Shown: positions 1-11,155, counted from the stretch's first letter. The stretch is DNA of 64,000 bases from Chionoecetes opilio (GCA_016584305.1 JACEEZ010016426.1:18501-82500); one strand, 5' to 3'. Notes: generated by a model not told the origin, from the letters alone. Numbers and translations are program-made.

Positions 1-126
1 TACCATGATTAGTAAATTTATTTTTAATGCAGAATGATCATGTAAATGCAACATCTATGCTTAATGTCCTGTAATATGTATTTGTAATTAAATGGTAGGT
101 GACTTCATATTTTTTATTATTTCCAG

Positions 127-216
127 ATTAAAGCTAACACAGCCATGGTTGGTTCTCTAGATGGCCTTAGTTCGTTGGAGGAAGAATATTCAAATGATCC
201 AGTCTACAGCAGTAAA
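127..216 (+). CDS. OTUB1: Otubain-1-like deubiquitinase, exon A (first exon inside the window)
   Basis: This 30-codon internal exon encodes the segment just before the OTU catalytic core, including an acidic LSSLEEEYSND stretch and VYSSK. The upstream intron ends in TTCCAG at 121-126 and the exon ends at a GTAAGG donor. The frame runs without a break into the exon at 17947. Counting residues across all five exons, an offset of 41 puts every catalytic residue on its human OTUB1 number, so this exon starts near human residue 42 and about 40 N-terminal residues, the start codon and the promoter lie upstream of the window. OTUB1 is a cytosolic cysteine protease that prefers K48-linked ubiquitin chains and also blocks E2 enzymes such as UBC13 non-catalytically; that is family knowledge. 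Identity as OTUB1 rather than OTUB2 rests on collinearity along the whole length. Confidence 0.88.
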
Positions 217-330
217 GTAAGGAGCTATACATTTCCTTCATTAGTACAAGCTTTGTCAGAATGTTTTGTTTTGACAGAACCTCACTAAAATCTCCTTAAT
301 GATGATATATCGTAAATATATATATATATA

Positions 331-1273
331 CAGTGGGTGCCGTAAATACCACACTCTATGGTTAGATTTGGTATATTTCATGTGGCAATCCTGTAGGCTC
401 TAGTGTACCCCCTGGAGGTGATACGTGAGTCAGTAGCTCATCAGTTTTCAGAGTGGGAGGACGTTTGTTCCGCTGAGTGATCACAAGCTCGCGGCTATTT
501 TCTCAACCCACCTTAGTACCCAGCTGCGTCCACAACCAGTGAACAGACATGGGCCCTACCCAGCTCAGTGATGTGGAGAAGGCTCGTATACTTGCCTTAC
601 GTGAGGAAAATGTGCCTGTCAGTGAGATAATGCGTCGTACAGGTCGTGGCAGGTCCACCATTCAGCGGCTGTGTAAGGAGGCAAGGGACCTACCACCAAC
701 AGTTGTTCCTCAGTATAAGAAACGACCTGGGCGTATGAGAAAAACGTCACAGCTTATAAACTTCTAAAGCTTGTAGTGACTCGGAATCCAAGATTAACTG
801 CAAAATAACTAAAATCCATGTACCCAGAGCTGCTAAAAGACACTGCCATCCGAAAGGTACAGCACCGCCTCAAACCCCATCTTGGCCTTCCAAGCAGGGT
901 AGCCGCCCTAAAACCATTACTGACTGACAAAATGCGCTGCAAACGACTCACATTTGCAAAGCAACATAAGAACTTGAGTGTAGAACAGTGGAAAGGAGTA
1001 TATGGTTCGATGAGAGTAACTTTCGGGTAGTTACTGCCCACCGACTTCGTGTGCGGCGGCCGCGGAAGCGAAACAGATACGACCCCAGACACGCAATAAG
1101 CTACTGCTACTGACTCACGTATCACTTCCAGGGGGTAGACTAGAGCCTACAGGGTTGCCACATGTCATTGAAATATACCAAATCTAACCATAGAGGGTGG
1201 TTTGGCATTATTTATTGGGGCCTTCAAACGCGATGCGCATGGGTGAGGGGCCCCAGTATTTACGGCACCCACT
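331..1273 (+). mobile_element. Internally deleted Tc1/mariner-type DNA transposon
   Basis: The ends are inverted: CAGTGGGTGCCGTA at 331 matches the reverse complement of the sequence ending at 1273, and the subterminal AAATCTAACCATAGAG block near 1180 mirrors the left arm near 355-370. Flanking dinucleotides are TA inside an (AT)n tract, the Tc1/mariner target. A transposase remnant (549 to about 1100) stops shortly after the first catalytic region and is followed at once by the right arm, so the rest of the catalytic domain has been deleted. The copy is non-autonomous and sits in OTUB1 intron 1. Confidence 0.85.
549..1100 (+). pseudogene. Tc1-type transposase remnant (DNA-binding domain plus start of DDE domain)
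   Basis: The reading opens with MGPTQLSDVEKARILAL, followed by a helix-turn-helix with GRGRSTIQRLCK, typical of the N-terminal paired-like domain of Tc1 transposases. The frame shifts near 760. It continues through TRNPRLTAK, meets a TAA, and resumes at 818 with MYPELLKDTAIRKVQHRL and VEQWKGV. After another shift the DNA reads as WFDESNFR, the first catalytic Asp motif. Nothing downstream corresponds to the second Asp or the Glu. Two frameshifts, a stop and a deletion make it dead. Confidence 0.82.
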
Positions 1274-1317
1274 ATATATATATATATATAATATATATTA
1301 TATATATAATATTATAT

Positions 1318-1376
<59 letters not shown>
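1274..1376. repeat. (AT)n microsatellite
   Basis: About 100 bases of nearly pure alternating A and T directly follow the right end of the Tc1 element. Tyr-Ile reading frames here are an artefact of the repeat. Confidence 0.95.
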
Positions 1377-1379
<3 letters not shown>

Positions 1380-1836
1380 GTCTTAATATGAAACCTTCCT
1401 GTTTTCAAAGTACAGGGCTAACACCAAAAGATGCTTTTGGAAAAGGTCTTTAATAATTTGCAATATGCAATACTCTAGAAATATAACCCTCTCTATGCAC
1501 CAGGTTGAATCCATCCCCATGCTGATAAAAGACATGCTTAAACTCAAATAACCTCCAGCTAAACATTCCTTCTAAATCTGTACCTTGACATATTTTTCTA
1601 CAATAAATATTTTTTTACCCATATCTTAAGTACATGTACTATTTGTCAGAAATATGTAAATATGAAGTTTGTGGTTATTTTATGTAAATATATATATATT
1701 TTTCATTTAGCTGGTAAATCAAGATATCTGGCATGCCATCCCCTATTCCTATGGATTCTGATAAGGGGGAAGTAACTATCTTTAAAAACAAAAACAATGG
1801 GGAGCCAAACAGATGACATCATTCTAGATCCAAGTA
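1377..1836. other. Intron sequence without recognisable features
   Basis: AT-rich sequence between the microsatellite and the next MITE. I see no coding potential, TIR or repeat match to the rest of the window. Confidence 0.6.
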
Positions 1837-1984
1837 GAGTAAACCCTCCCTAAGTCGGAACAATAGATAGTATTCACTGATGTTACAACATCCGGGTATT
1901 TCGGGAGCGCGGCCATATTGGGGGGACAGATTTGTAAACATAGCCGCAAAGAGACAGGTAGAGTGAGTCATAATTGTCTTGTCT

Positions 1985-2325
1985 TGGTGTTGTTTAGGGC
2001 TGCGAGGATCCCTTGGGGAACACCATGAGCTCTGGTGATGTCCTATGATGCTATCACAGGCGTGGTAGTTGACCTGTCTTCCTCAGGAAGGCACAGGTGA
2101 GGCGGATGACAGTGTGTTGTCGTGAGGGGTGGACGCCAGCAACCGCCAGAGGGTGGGCAGGTTAAAGGTGGTGACGTTCAGGACGAGGAGTTGAGAGTGT
2201 AGCACTACACGGTGGGAGTGGAAGCGCAGACTGTGCAGCAGAAAGTGTTCGGGACATCCCTACACCAGGGGCAGTGAGGGTCAGGGGACAGACGGAGGCA
2301 GTGAAGGTGAGCGGAGGTCTCCCAC
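1985..2325 (-). mobile_element. 5'-truncated LINE 3' fragment (RNase H-type family, CAA tail)
   Basis: This matches the 3' part of the better copies at 21748-22515 and 45795-46482: the GTTGTTTAGGGCTGCGAGGA start (3' end on the minus strand), the frameshifted C-terminal region after the Cys knuckle, and the AGAAAGTGTTC block. Only the last few hundred bases are present and the frame is broken. Confidence 0.75.
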
Positions 2326-2535
2326 ACGATTTTTCAACCACTACTCGTGAAACACTATCGCTAGCAAAAATCTCGGTAAGCTAATCGGAGGAGCCAGAGC
2401 TGAAGAAGCCCTTTTTTCAGGGGCATGTCATGCCCTTCCTGCTCTTGGGTGCAGGAGCAGACATAGTGAAGCTGGATACTAAGTCACACAAACACTTAAA
2501 AGCACTGAAAAGGGTGCACAAGAGCGGGAGCAGGA

Positions 2536-3025
2536 GGGGAGGCGGTGGCTGAGTGGTTAGCGTCTTGGAGTGGTGAGCTCGATGTCTGAGTGAGTCCTGC
2601 AGGGGGCAACTTTTTCGGCCAACTTTAACGTGGTTGACAGGAGCCTGGGAGGTGAGCACAAGATCCCGAGTTCAAGTCCCACCAAGGAGCAACTGTAAAT
2701 CCATCGTCGAGTGGCCGAAGAAACCCGCGTGATGCATACTGTTCTTGCGACTGCGACTTCAAGTGTGGCGGAGGGACAATAGGTGGGCCTATTGGTGGTG
2801 GGACATCATGAGCCTAAAACTGAGGGTTGACCATCACAAAAAACGGACCTTCACCTATAACATCACAGGTGTCACTATAAAAATCCAGCCTGCACCACTG
2901 TGAACGGGTGAAGGGGCCAACCATCATGACCCTCCAGAATGTGTAGGGCCAACCACTTGAGCTCTAGAGGAAAAACAATAATAGCCTACAGGCGCTATAG
3001 GCTTCAATGTAAAAAAAAGAAGAAA
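2536..3025 (+). mobile_element. tRNA-derived SINE (Ser/Leu-like head), diverged copy
   Basis: The head GGAGGCGGTGGCTGAGTGG resembles the A-box half of a tRNA-Ser/Leu, and GAGTTCAAGTCCCACC near 2669 is a B-box-like element. The body shares the AACCATCATGACCC and GGCGCTATAGGC blocks with copies at 4326, 25156, 32873 and 43861. It ends in an A-rich tail near 3010-3030. The head is interrupted by about 90 bases relative to the other copies. Confidence 0.75.
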
Positions 3026-3348
3026 AAAAGTGAGGTCGTGGTGTGGCACACATGTGGGACTGCCTGTGGCTGTGCAGCATTACGCCTGTATGTCACATCA
3101 TTTATGACATCCAATATTTTATGACTGACTGCTGGCTGCCCTGTTCAAAACAAGTCACAGGAAAGTCATGGGATTATGGCTCTGGCCCCCTATAAGTCAG
3201 AATATTATGACTTATGAAACATTTTTCCGACTTCAATTCTTCGTAATTTTTTCAAGATTTGAAATGATTTTTGTATGAATATTTGCTAGCCATTACGTCT
3301 TATCCGTAATTCCGACTAAACTAATTTTGGCTTATGAAGGCTTTACTG

Positions 3349-4325
3349 TTATAGCATTGATCCAATTTTTATGAATTTTCTTGCATGGTAGCAAATTATA
3401 AATCGATAAAATAATATTTTAAATAACGAAAATTTGAATATCGGTGCCAGCAGATTGTCCCATCCACCCACTTTATTTTCGTTTTCCATCACCGGTGGCA
3501 CAGTATGTACTCCCCGCCATTTCTATAAACAACCAGATTGATCAAGTGAGTGTTTTTACCGGTATATTCGTACTTCTTAATTATAAGCCATGTCTAAGGT
3601 ACCAGCCACATATGAATGTGGTGTTAACACGGCTAGAAAATGACCAATGCAAACGTCTCGAAAAAGAAGAAAACCGACATCATTTTCTTATTTTACTAAA
3701 GTAACTACAAAAAACTAAATCTTATTATACCACTCAACCAACCAGAAAATCCAGCTATCTGGAACACACAATAGAGTTTTACACTGAATGCTTGGGTCCC
3801 CGTTGTAGCCTGTGAATCTCACTCAAAATACATGCTTTGCGGGCTTTAGGGTTCTAGTGACCAATATTTGATGTTATTCTAGCCAAAACAAGCTAAACCT
3901 GAGTGTTGTCCATGATAAATATCAGGTTTTCACCGACAAAACTAAGGGTTTTGATACACTTATGGCCTTGTTAGGAAGGTATATTAGAAGAAAAAAAGTA
4001 TACAAATACCTTTTCTACTTCTGTCTACCAGTTGATTTCTAAGGAAGCATTAAAAAGGATTTGAGTTGAGATATTACCTTCATGCATCGCCATTCACCAT
4101 TTTCATGCTGCACATGGCTCTGCCGCACACACGTTAAACTGACTTACTGTGGTCGGTAGGTCAGGCCTAGGCATATGGCAGGTGGCCTTAGTCAAGCACA
4201 CCCATGTTTACATTCAGCAAAACATTATGTACACTTCTGGCAGCAAATTTTAGACTATTGTAATATTTGTGCATGGAAGCATTTCTTCAAATATATCAGA
4301 TTAATGGGACGTGTACTGAAGGGTA
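3349..4325. other. Intron sequence; one short dispersed repeat only
   Basis: Mostly unassigned. About 75 bases at 3690-3766 are closely similar to 5591-5672 (shared AACCAACCAGAAAATCC and GCTATCTGGAAC), probably the end of a further MITE family. I find no coding exon with splice signals that would insert into OTUB1. Confidence 0.5.
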
Positions 4326-4673
4326 AATTTTTTTTTTCTTTTTTTCTCTCATTTGTGCCTATAGCGCCTGTAGGCAGTGGTGACCCAGGGCTCGGATGGT
4401 AGGCTCTGGAGGTTCACTTGAGGGCTGTGATGGTTGGTCCTCGCCCGTAGTGGCGCAGGCAGGATTCTTATAGTGACGCCTGTGATTAGAGGCTCATGCC
4501 GCCACCCTGTGTCCTCCGATGCACTCGCAATCGAAGGTAGAGTTAATGGGCAGGGCATGTGGGTGTTCTGAGGCCACTCGACGGTGCAGAAAGGTTTTGG
4601 GTTTCTTCGGGGATCGAACTCGTTTCACCGAGAACGCCAGTCGGAGACTCTAACCACTCCGCTACCGCCTCCC
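4326..4673 (-). mobile_element. tRNA-derived SINE (Ser/Leu-like head), full-length copy
   Basis: Read on the minus strand it has a tRNA-like head (gaggcggtagcggagtgg type, 4673 leftwards), a B box around the GTTCGATCCC complement near 4610, a body with the aacaCCCACATGCCC and CTATAAGAATCC blocks, and a terminal poly(A), seen here as the T run near 4328-4350. Length and order match the copy at 25156-25515. Confidence 0.85.
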
Positions 4674-4678
4674 CAAAT

Positions 4679-5164
4679 TATTTTAGATAAGATTCATTTT
4701 AGCGAAGTGGACCAGGTGTCCTCCTAAGATATCGTAAATTATTTATTGTATACCCCCAATTATACCACACAAGTAAATAAGGACAATGAATTGTATGAAT
4801 AAGTTAATTCCATGAAGGGAATAGGTTGGTTGCACCTACGTCACGAATGTTCCCAAATGCTGCCCGGCGGCCCTCACAATTTGTTTACTTTTTGTTGTGG
4901 AGGTCCAATGCCTGGTGACGAGGTTGGTGATGGCTGCTTATTCAGCTTCTAATTAGGTTATGGAGGTTATTCGGCATATCGTTAGAAGATATTTGAGGAT
5001 TCAGTTAACAGATATAAAGAAAATACATCTGTAGTAGGAAATCCGTACCTGTATATTTTAGATAAGGTTCATTTTAGCGAAGTGGACCAGGTGTCCTCCT
5101 AAGATATCGTAAATTATTTATTGTATACCACCAATTATACCACACAAGTAAATAAGGACAGTGA
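4679..5164 (+). repeat. Pair of ~110-bp direct repeats (4679-4791 and 5054-5164)
   Basis: Two near-identical segments starting TATTTTAGATAAG and ending AAATAAGGACA(A/G)TGAA occur 375 bases apart in the same orientation, with only a few mismatches. The intervening 260 bases are not repeated elsewhere in the window. They could be a local tandem duplication with later divergence, or remnants of one element. Confidence 0.8.
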
Positions 5165-5219
5165 AGAGCCTATTGTCTTATAGATTAGTCATTGATGGGA
5201 TGGTGCAACTATGTGTGTG

Positions 5220-6137
5220 TATTTACCTAGTTGTGTTTTACAGGGCCTGAGCTACACTCGTGTGGTCCCGTCTCTGTATCTACATTTATCCAGTCTTTTT
5301 TTCAATAGATGCACATTATTTGCCGATATCACCTCCTCATTTAGTCCATTCCAAACTTCTACATTTCTATGAGGGAAGCTGTACTTCTTATGTTGTTCAG
5401 GCATTTTCCTTTTCCTAGTTGTTTTGTATGTCCTCTTGTGTATCAACCTTCTCTTTGTTTCCGAGTCAGTAGTATGTTTGTTTCATTGTCTGTCTCATCC
5501 ATCTTAGTTATCAGTTTGAAAATTGTTATTAAGTCTCCTCTTTCTCTTCTCTGCCCAAGTGTTGGTAACTTTATTAGCTTCAACTTCCTTATTTTACTTG
5601 AGTTACTACAAAAAACAAAATCTTTTTAAGAGTACCACTAACCAACCAGAAAATCCGGCTATCTGGAACTGAAAATTTTCCTTCTGTGTGAAGGAAATTT
5701 TCCTTTCCATCTGTATCTTCAAGGTATTTCATCCAGCTGTTTTTCACAATACTCTCACAAATTTTTGCAACAACTCTGGTTAGTGATACAGGTCTATAAT
5801 TCAATGGAGCTTCCTTGTTCCCTCCCTTATAAATGGGAAATTCATTCGCTCTCTTCAAATCTCAGGGTACTTTACCTTCTGCAAGTGAGTTCACAATAAT
5901 ATGTATTTTACTCACCAATTCCTTACTACACTCCTTAATTATCCAATTTGTCACTCCATCTGGACCCGATGCTTTCCTGATATTATCTTGATTTTCAAAC
6001 AATTTCCTTATTTCTTGCATATCCACTTGTATTTCATCCAGCACAGTGTTTCTCAGTGTTTCATAGCTCTATCTATCTTCCTCTTCACCAAAATCACTCG
6101 CTCTGGTAAAAACAGATTGAAAGTCAGTGTGTGTGTA
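5220..6137 (-). mobile_element. Jockey/CR1-like LINE family A, rearranged fragment
   Basis: Read on the minus strand, 5446-5252 gives the C-terminal end of a LINE ORF2 (KKYSFPHRNVEVWNGLNEEV, ending DGTTRV) followed by the CTAGGTAAATAC-type 3' end at 5220. The part at about 5690-6137 is an earlier portion of the same ORF with ASGPDGV and NYRPVSLTRVVAKICE reverse-transcriptase motifs. The middle of the reverse transcriptase is missing and replaced by the short repeat at 5591-5672. The right edge abuts LINE B at a (GT)n junction that recurs in inverted orientation at 21463. Confidence 0.8.
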
Positions 6138-6811
6138 TTTACCTAGTTGTAACATACAGGAAAAGAGCTATGCTCGTACTGTCCCGTCTCCAAATCTACT
6201 ATTATCCAGCTTGCCTTTGAAGTCCTGAATACTTCCTGCATTATTCACTTTTGCATCAAGGTTGTTCCAGGCTTCTATGCTTCTATACGGGAAGCTGTAT
6301 TTTTTTATGTCCCTCTTGCATGTTGTCCTTTTCAATTTCTTCTCATGACTTCTTGTACTTCTATCGTCCCACACAAACAGATCTTCTCTATCAATTTTTT
6401 CCAGACAAGACCCATTGATGCTCTATACACTGCTATAAAATCTCCCCTTTCTCTTCTTTTCTCAAGAGTTAGGAGTTTTAGTCTTGAAAGTCTTTTTTCA
6501 TATGGTAAATCTCTCAGGCTTGGAGCCATTTTTGTGGCTGCTCTTTGTGTTCTCTCAATCTTCCTTATCCTTCTTTTTATGTGGTGACCAAATCACTGCC
6601 GCATATTCCAACCTTGGTCGAATCAAAGATGTTATCAATTTCTTAATCATCTCTTCATCCAGATATTTGAATGCCATTCTTATATTCCTCAGCAACTGAT
6701 ATGTATCTCCTGTGATCTTGTTTATATGCTTCTCAGGTGACAAATTATCCGTAATCCATACTCCCAGATCTTTTTCGACCTTTGTTTTGATTATCCATTC
6801 ATTTCCCATCG
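6138..6811 (-). mobile_element. Jockey/CR1-like LINE family B, 3' end fragment
   Basis: The minus-strand reading gives the C-terminal part of ORF2: WITDNLSPEKHINKITGD, RPRLEYAAVIWSPHKKKD, then KKYSFPYRSIEAWNNLDAKV and the terminal FGDGTVRA. This is followed by GTTACAACTAGGTAAATAC at the 3' end near 6138-6160. The reading frame is broken around 6330-6380 and 6555. The sequence is very close to the copies ending at 13838 and 21463. Confidence 0.85.
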
Positions 6812-6925
6812 TGTGTGTGTGTGTATTCATCTAGTTGTATTCATCTAGTTGTATTTTACAGGGCCAGAGCAACGCTCGTATGGCCCCGTCTCCATATCAA
6901 CATTTTTTTATCATTCATCCTTAGT
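6812..6925 (-). mobile_element. LINE 3' terminus with duplicated tail motif
   Basis: A (GT)n run is followed by two direct copies of TATTCATCTAGTTG and then TTTTACAGGGCC, the same 3' end organisation as LINE A but with the variant tail CTAGATGAATAC. Only about 100 bases of the element remain. Confidence 0.65.
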
Positions 6926-6931
6926 GCTTAG

Positions 6932-7152
6932 TTTTGGCCGAAGCCAGCACCCCGGAGAGCAGGTCACAAACCCCGGCTAACACCCGGTACCCATTCACTG
7001 CTGGGTGGACAGGGGCTCGGGTTTTAAGGAAACAGCCCATCTGTTTCTGCACCGCCCGGGGATCGAACCCGGGACTTCTCGGTTGTGAACCGAGCGTGCT
7101 TCTCCTACACCACGGAGTACCCCCCCCCTACACCACGGAGTACCCCTCCGTG
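6932..7152 (-). mobile_element. tRNA-derived SINE with Val(CAC)-like head
   Basis: On the minus strand the head has an A-box-like TGGTGTAGGAG, an anticodon arm with loop TTCACAA (anticodon CAC), and the B box GGGTTCGATCCC. The acceptor stem does not pair. After the head come GGGCTGTTTCCTTAAAACCC and a body ending GCTGGCTTCGGCC. A second copy lies at 61974-62157 on the + strand, which shows that the body belongs to the element. Part of the head (accacggagtacccc) is duplicated at 7120-7150. Confidence 0.8.
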
Positions 7153-7266
7153 TGTGTGTGTGTGTGTGTGAATGTGAATGTGGAGTTGGGGTCTGCGGTG
7201 GATTTTGGGAAAAGAGTTTTAGGGGGGCCCAAGCTCCCAGATAACCAAGCATACTCTGATATAGTA

Positions 7267-9267
7267 CACTAGGGTCCCACGTAAAAAGATAAATTGGTTG
7301 ATAAACGAGGTCGTTCTATGTGAATTCGCTCCATGTGAAACACATAACCTTTGGGAAAAATTGATATTGGTCGATCGGTCCTCCCGCCTGTACCCGTACA
7401 TTTATACTCATTCACACCCATGCATATCAAAACATATATAAATGATAAGTTATGCATAGAAATTATGAAATAGGCATATTGTTGCTTCACTTAAATCTAA
7501 TAGGGACTATGTACCGGGGGCGAGGGGTTCCGAGGCATCTTGAATGTTGGCCTTGCATTTCTGCCACATCCATCATAAACCCCTCAAACTCTGACAGGCT
7601 GGGTAGGGGTTCATTTGAAGGGCCAGGCTGGGGTTCAATTGATGGGCCAGGCTGTTGCTCGTCGGCAGAGGCAGGCTGTGGTGCGCTGGCAGGGGCAGGC
7701 TGTGGCGCATTGGCAGGGCAAATGTACCGAGTCATGAGGGTCTGCCTACGTTCGTTTACTCTGGTTGTGTTATTCTTGGTAGCCACGAAAAAGATCTTTT
7801 TTCTGCTGACAAAATTCCTCCTTCTTAAAGGTGCACGGTTCAAACTCATTAACAAGCTCTTTCATTGATTCCGCCCCAGCCAAAATTCTGCTTACCTGCT
7901 CACAGCTGATAACTTGTAAACACCGACAACGACACCAAACCACAATGACGAGTGTACCTTCGAATGAAAGCCATCAATAATTTACGATAACTGACGATAT
8001 TGTGAATGGATCACAACAGGGAGGTCCCAAAGATACGAGCAGTTAGGTTCCACCTGGCATACTCGTAAAGCGAAATCTCGTATAACTAAACACATAACTA
8101 ATGGTAAAATATAGGTTTGGTTCCAGGACCCCACCAACAACAACAAAACAAAAAAAACAAAAAAAAAGACATGTTTTTCAAGCTAAAATAAACTATAGCA
8201 AACACAACAAACACACAGCGTCTATATTACCCACACTGTACTACCTATTCTGTAGAAGAAGCATTCTGAAAGAGAAAATAGCACACAAAATAACATAACT
8301 GCACATTAATTAAACATAAAACATGCATAACAAGCAAAAATGACGTTGTAATGTAGGGGACGCTGTGTGATACAAGAGAAGGTAGTGTAGGGTTCCCAAG
8401 GTTGGGGTCGCACACCTGCTAATTACCCCTAAAGGTCAGGCCACACCATATGCTTAATTACCCTTCAGGTCACGCCTTGCTAGGGGTGACCTGACTGCAG
8501 TCCCAAGGTTGGGGCCGCAGACCTGCTAATTACCCCTAAATGTCAGGCCGCGCCATATGCTTAATTAACCTTCAGGGCACGGCTTGCTAGGGGTGACCTC
8601 ACTGGGGTCAACCAAATCCCCCTTTGTCCAGCCCGGGAGTGAGTGGTAGGGTGCGCATTTTGAACTTGATAATTTTACTCACCCCAGTTTGAATGTCGTA
8701 TCATTGGATTTTCAATCTCGTATATTGAAAATAGACCCTAATTTACACATCTCGCATCATCGGATTCTCGTATACCGAATGCTCGTATAACGGGACCTCC
8801 CTGTATATCCTTCACAAGAATGTTTTTTTTGGTAATAATGGATGAGAATTGCATGGTCGCTACCGCCGTTCCCCACCTCATGCCACCCTCAACCTATTTC
8901 CGTGGCGACACGCCGCCGCCGTGCCACTCCTCACTCACCCTTGCCACGGCTTGCGCCAGCTGGGCAAGCCGGCTTACGAAAAGAGCCTCGAGTTAACAGA
9001 AAACGCAAGCTGCCGCAAGCCTTCTTATGGCGGCCTGCTCACGTTCTGTACGATATTTTGGCTCTCTATATGAGAACTCCTCGGATTTTGCGCTACTTTG
9101 ATGGCGGAATCGTTCTATATGATCACATTCGTTCTTACAAAAATGTTGCAATTTTATTTATTAAAAAAAAAAAAATAATAAATTCATATTTAAATTTTAA
9201 TATTTTAGGTCATTCGCTCTATAGGGGAAACGCTCTATGTGAACACGTTTTATGCGGGACCCTAGTG
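7267..9267. mobile_element. Tigger/pogo-like element, CACTAGGGTCCC family, with a nested MITE
   Basis: The inverted ends are CACTAGGGTCCC at 7267 and its complement ending at 9267, each flanked by TA. The same ends bound 45282-47014. The arms contain degenerate runs such as ATAAACGAGGTCGTT and CGTTCTATATGA. A minus-strand peptide at 7855-7487, rich in Pro-Gln-Pro, and an adjacent VNEFEPCTFKKEEF stretch may be eroded transposase coding, but I cannot name it. A different MITE (8017-8803) is inserted inside. Confidence 0.8.
8017..8803 (+). mobile_element. Pogo-like MITE, CAGGGAGGTCCC family (nested)
   Basis: The inverted ends are CAGGGAGGTCCC and its complement, with TA on the right. The left arm reads AGATACGAGCAGTTAGG and the right arm carries CGTATAACGGGACC. 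Internally a ~107-base unit beginning TCCCAAGGTTGGGG occurs twice (8395 and 8502). No coding capacity remains. The sister element at 46610-46630 lacks the insertion, giving an approximate empty site. Confidence 0.88.
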
Positions 9268-10318
9268 TAGATTGTACTAAATCATCTAGTAAAGTTGTTG
9301 TATATCCTTTTACCACAAATAGTAAAAAAAAATTGGCTAAAACAATGAACTAGTGCATCAGCACACAAATTAATGACCTTTTGTATTTATACATGCAAAT
9401 GTTTGCGGATAAAAACGCCAGTGGCGATTCTACAGGGGGGCCAGGGGGGGGCCAGATTTTCGTCTCGCCCCCTGCTTGGCCCCCCCACTTTCAGCCACGA
9501 TCGTGGCCCCGTGGCAAGCTGGTGGCAGCGGCCACCGCCGAGCACAATTCACTACCACGCCAGGCTCTCGGCTCTGGCCTGCTAGTCGTCGGTCAACCCA
9601 GTTGACTGACTAGGTCAACTTCTTCGACTCCTGAAGGAGACATCTGCAGATGACAATGGATCTCGAGCTGTACCCGCTCGAGGTATACTTCCGCAGGTAG
9701 ACGCAGAGTTTGTTAAGTTACTTACTGCATTTTTTCTCTGAAATTTTAGGAAAAATTCATGAAGTATCACAGCAGCTACAGGACAAACAAGCAGACCTAG
9801 GAAAAGCAGTCAAGCTCATTAGATCACTCAGCGAAGATTTAGCTGATATGCGAAACTCCAACTTGATCGAGCCGAGCAGTACTTTAAGAAGGTTAGTGAA
9901 CTCTGTAAGAAATGCTGCATTTCACCATTAATGACTAGACATCGGAGAAGAAAACCTGGACAACTTGATGAATTCATCTTGCTGGAAACAGCCGCTCAAA
10001 GATCTGACTCAAGTCACGTGCAGCACAGCAGCATCTTGTATGAAGTATCAGACTCAGTTCAGACTGTTTGACTAGCAAATTAGACCGTCATTTTTCCAAA
10101 CACTCGTGTGCAATTTTCTGTGAGTATTTCAGCTCTCTGTCTGGAAAGACAGACATTCTTTTCTGAAGAAAATGTGAAGGCATTTGCAGTTGCATACTCA
10201 GTCAATCAAAGTGATTTAAAACATAAGATACCTCTCGCGACAAAATTAGTCATGAAAGAACCTGAACAACCTACATCCATCGCACACTTCCTGTCATTTC
10301 TATGTTCCTACAAGGCTG

Positions 10319-10355
10319 CATTGGACTGTTTGTACATTGTACAAACAGTCCAATG
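10319..10355. repeat. Perfect 18-bp-arm palindrome followed by a second one
   Basis: Eighteen bases from 10319 are exactly reverse-complemented after a single T, ending at 10355. Immediately after, 10356-10374 is a 9+1+9 palindrome with the related TTGTACAATGTACAA core. Both lie in the hAT transposase remnant just upstream of the LINE insertion point. Confidence 0.9.
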
Positions 10356-10405
10356 ACTTGTACAATGTACAAGTCTTTGTTGACAGCCGTAACTCTCCCT
10401 GTTAC

Positions 10406-11155
10406 TCTCCCTGATGTTGGTAGAAAAACCCCTGGATAGATAGATACACCATACGCAATGTATCGCTGAAAAGATCAGAGGGTGAAAAAGATCTTGGAGT
10501 GAGGGTGAGCCCAGACCTCCGACCTAGGAAACAATGTATTGAGGCTAGAAATAGAGCTAATAGAGTGTTAGGATTCATTACCAGAAGTGTTAAAAGTAGA
10601 AGTGCGGAAGTTATTCTAAAGCTTTATTTGGCTTTAGTCAGACCTCACCTAGACTATGCGGTTCAGTTTTGGTCTCCATATTACAGGTTGGATATAGCCA
10701 TGTTAGAATCAGTGCAGAGAAGGATGACCAAAATGATTCAAGGGATGCGTAACTTTAGTTATGAGAAGAGATTGAAGCTATTAAAGTTACACTCACTCGA
10801 GAGACGCAGAGTAAGGGGCGATCTGATAGAAGTTTTTAAGTGGATAAAGGGATTTAATAGAGAGGTAGAAAAAGTTCTTACAGCTTTTAACCAGGGTAGA
10901 ACAAGAAGTAACGGATTCAAGCTGGAAAAGCGTAGATTTGAAAAAGAAATAGGGTGGTGAATGATTGGAATGGACTCAGTAGACAGGTAGTTAGTGCGGA
11001 GTCATTAGGGAGCTTTAAAGGGGGGCTGGATAGGTTCATGGATGGGGATGAAAGGTAGATGTAGGTAGTGTTAGGTAACAGGAACTACCACGTGTAGGCC
11101 TCACGGCCTCTTGTAGCTTCCTTATTTTCTTATGTTCTTCTTATGTTCTTATGTT
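10406..11155 (+). mobile_element. CR1-like LINE, 5'-truncated, with target-site duplication
   Basis: The direct repeat CTGTTAC flanks it (10399-10405 and 11156-11162), a clean 7-bp target-site duplication. The ORF piece at 10430-10960 encodes the region after the reverse transcriptase: EKDLGVRVSPDLRPRKQCIE, RPHLDYAVQFWSPYYRLD, RRRVRGDLIEVFKWIKGF. The 3' end is a short tandem of TTATGTTC, characteristic of CR1-type elements. A frameshift follows residue GW near 10955. A second copy lies inverted at 40781-41313. Confidence 0.88.

Larger units (their letters stand above)
1837..3348. mobile_element. Tigger/pogo-like MITE with two nested retroposons
   Basis: The left end reads GAGTAAACCCTCCCTAAGTC and the right end TTATGAAGGCTTTACTG, an imperfect inverted pair with TA at the left junction and TT at the right. 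The outer parts carry degenerate repeats of a gtcgGAATNNNGACTTA type seen at 3190-3345. Between the arms lie a LINE 3' fragment (about 1985-2325) and a tRNA-derived SINE (about 2536-3025). The ends are diverged, so the boundaries are moderately supported. Confidence 0.5.

Noticed and set aside
1274..1376. Tyr-Ile-rich ORFs in (AT)n tracts here and at 16815, 17547, 33742 and 34591
   Set aside because: Pure microsatellite translation on both strands.
6932..7152. Functional tRNA-Val gene
   Set aside because: The anticodon arm and B box are good, but the acceptor stem does not pair and the sequence continues into a body shared with 61974-62157, so it is a SINE.
9373..9605. Overlapping Pro/Gly-rich ORFs near 9.4-9.6 kb
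   Set aside because: They cover the GC-rich subterminal region of the hAT element and share its termini; no protein family signal.
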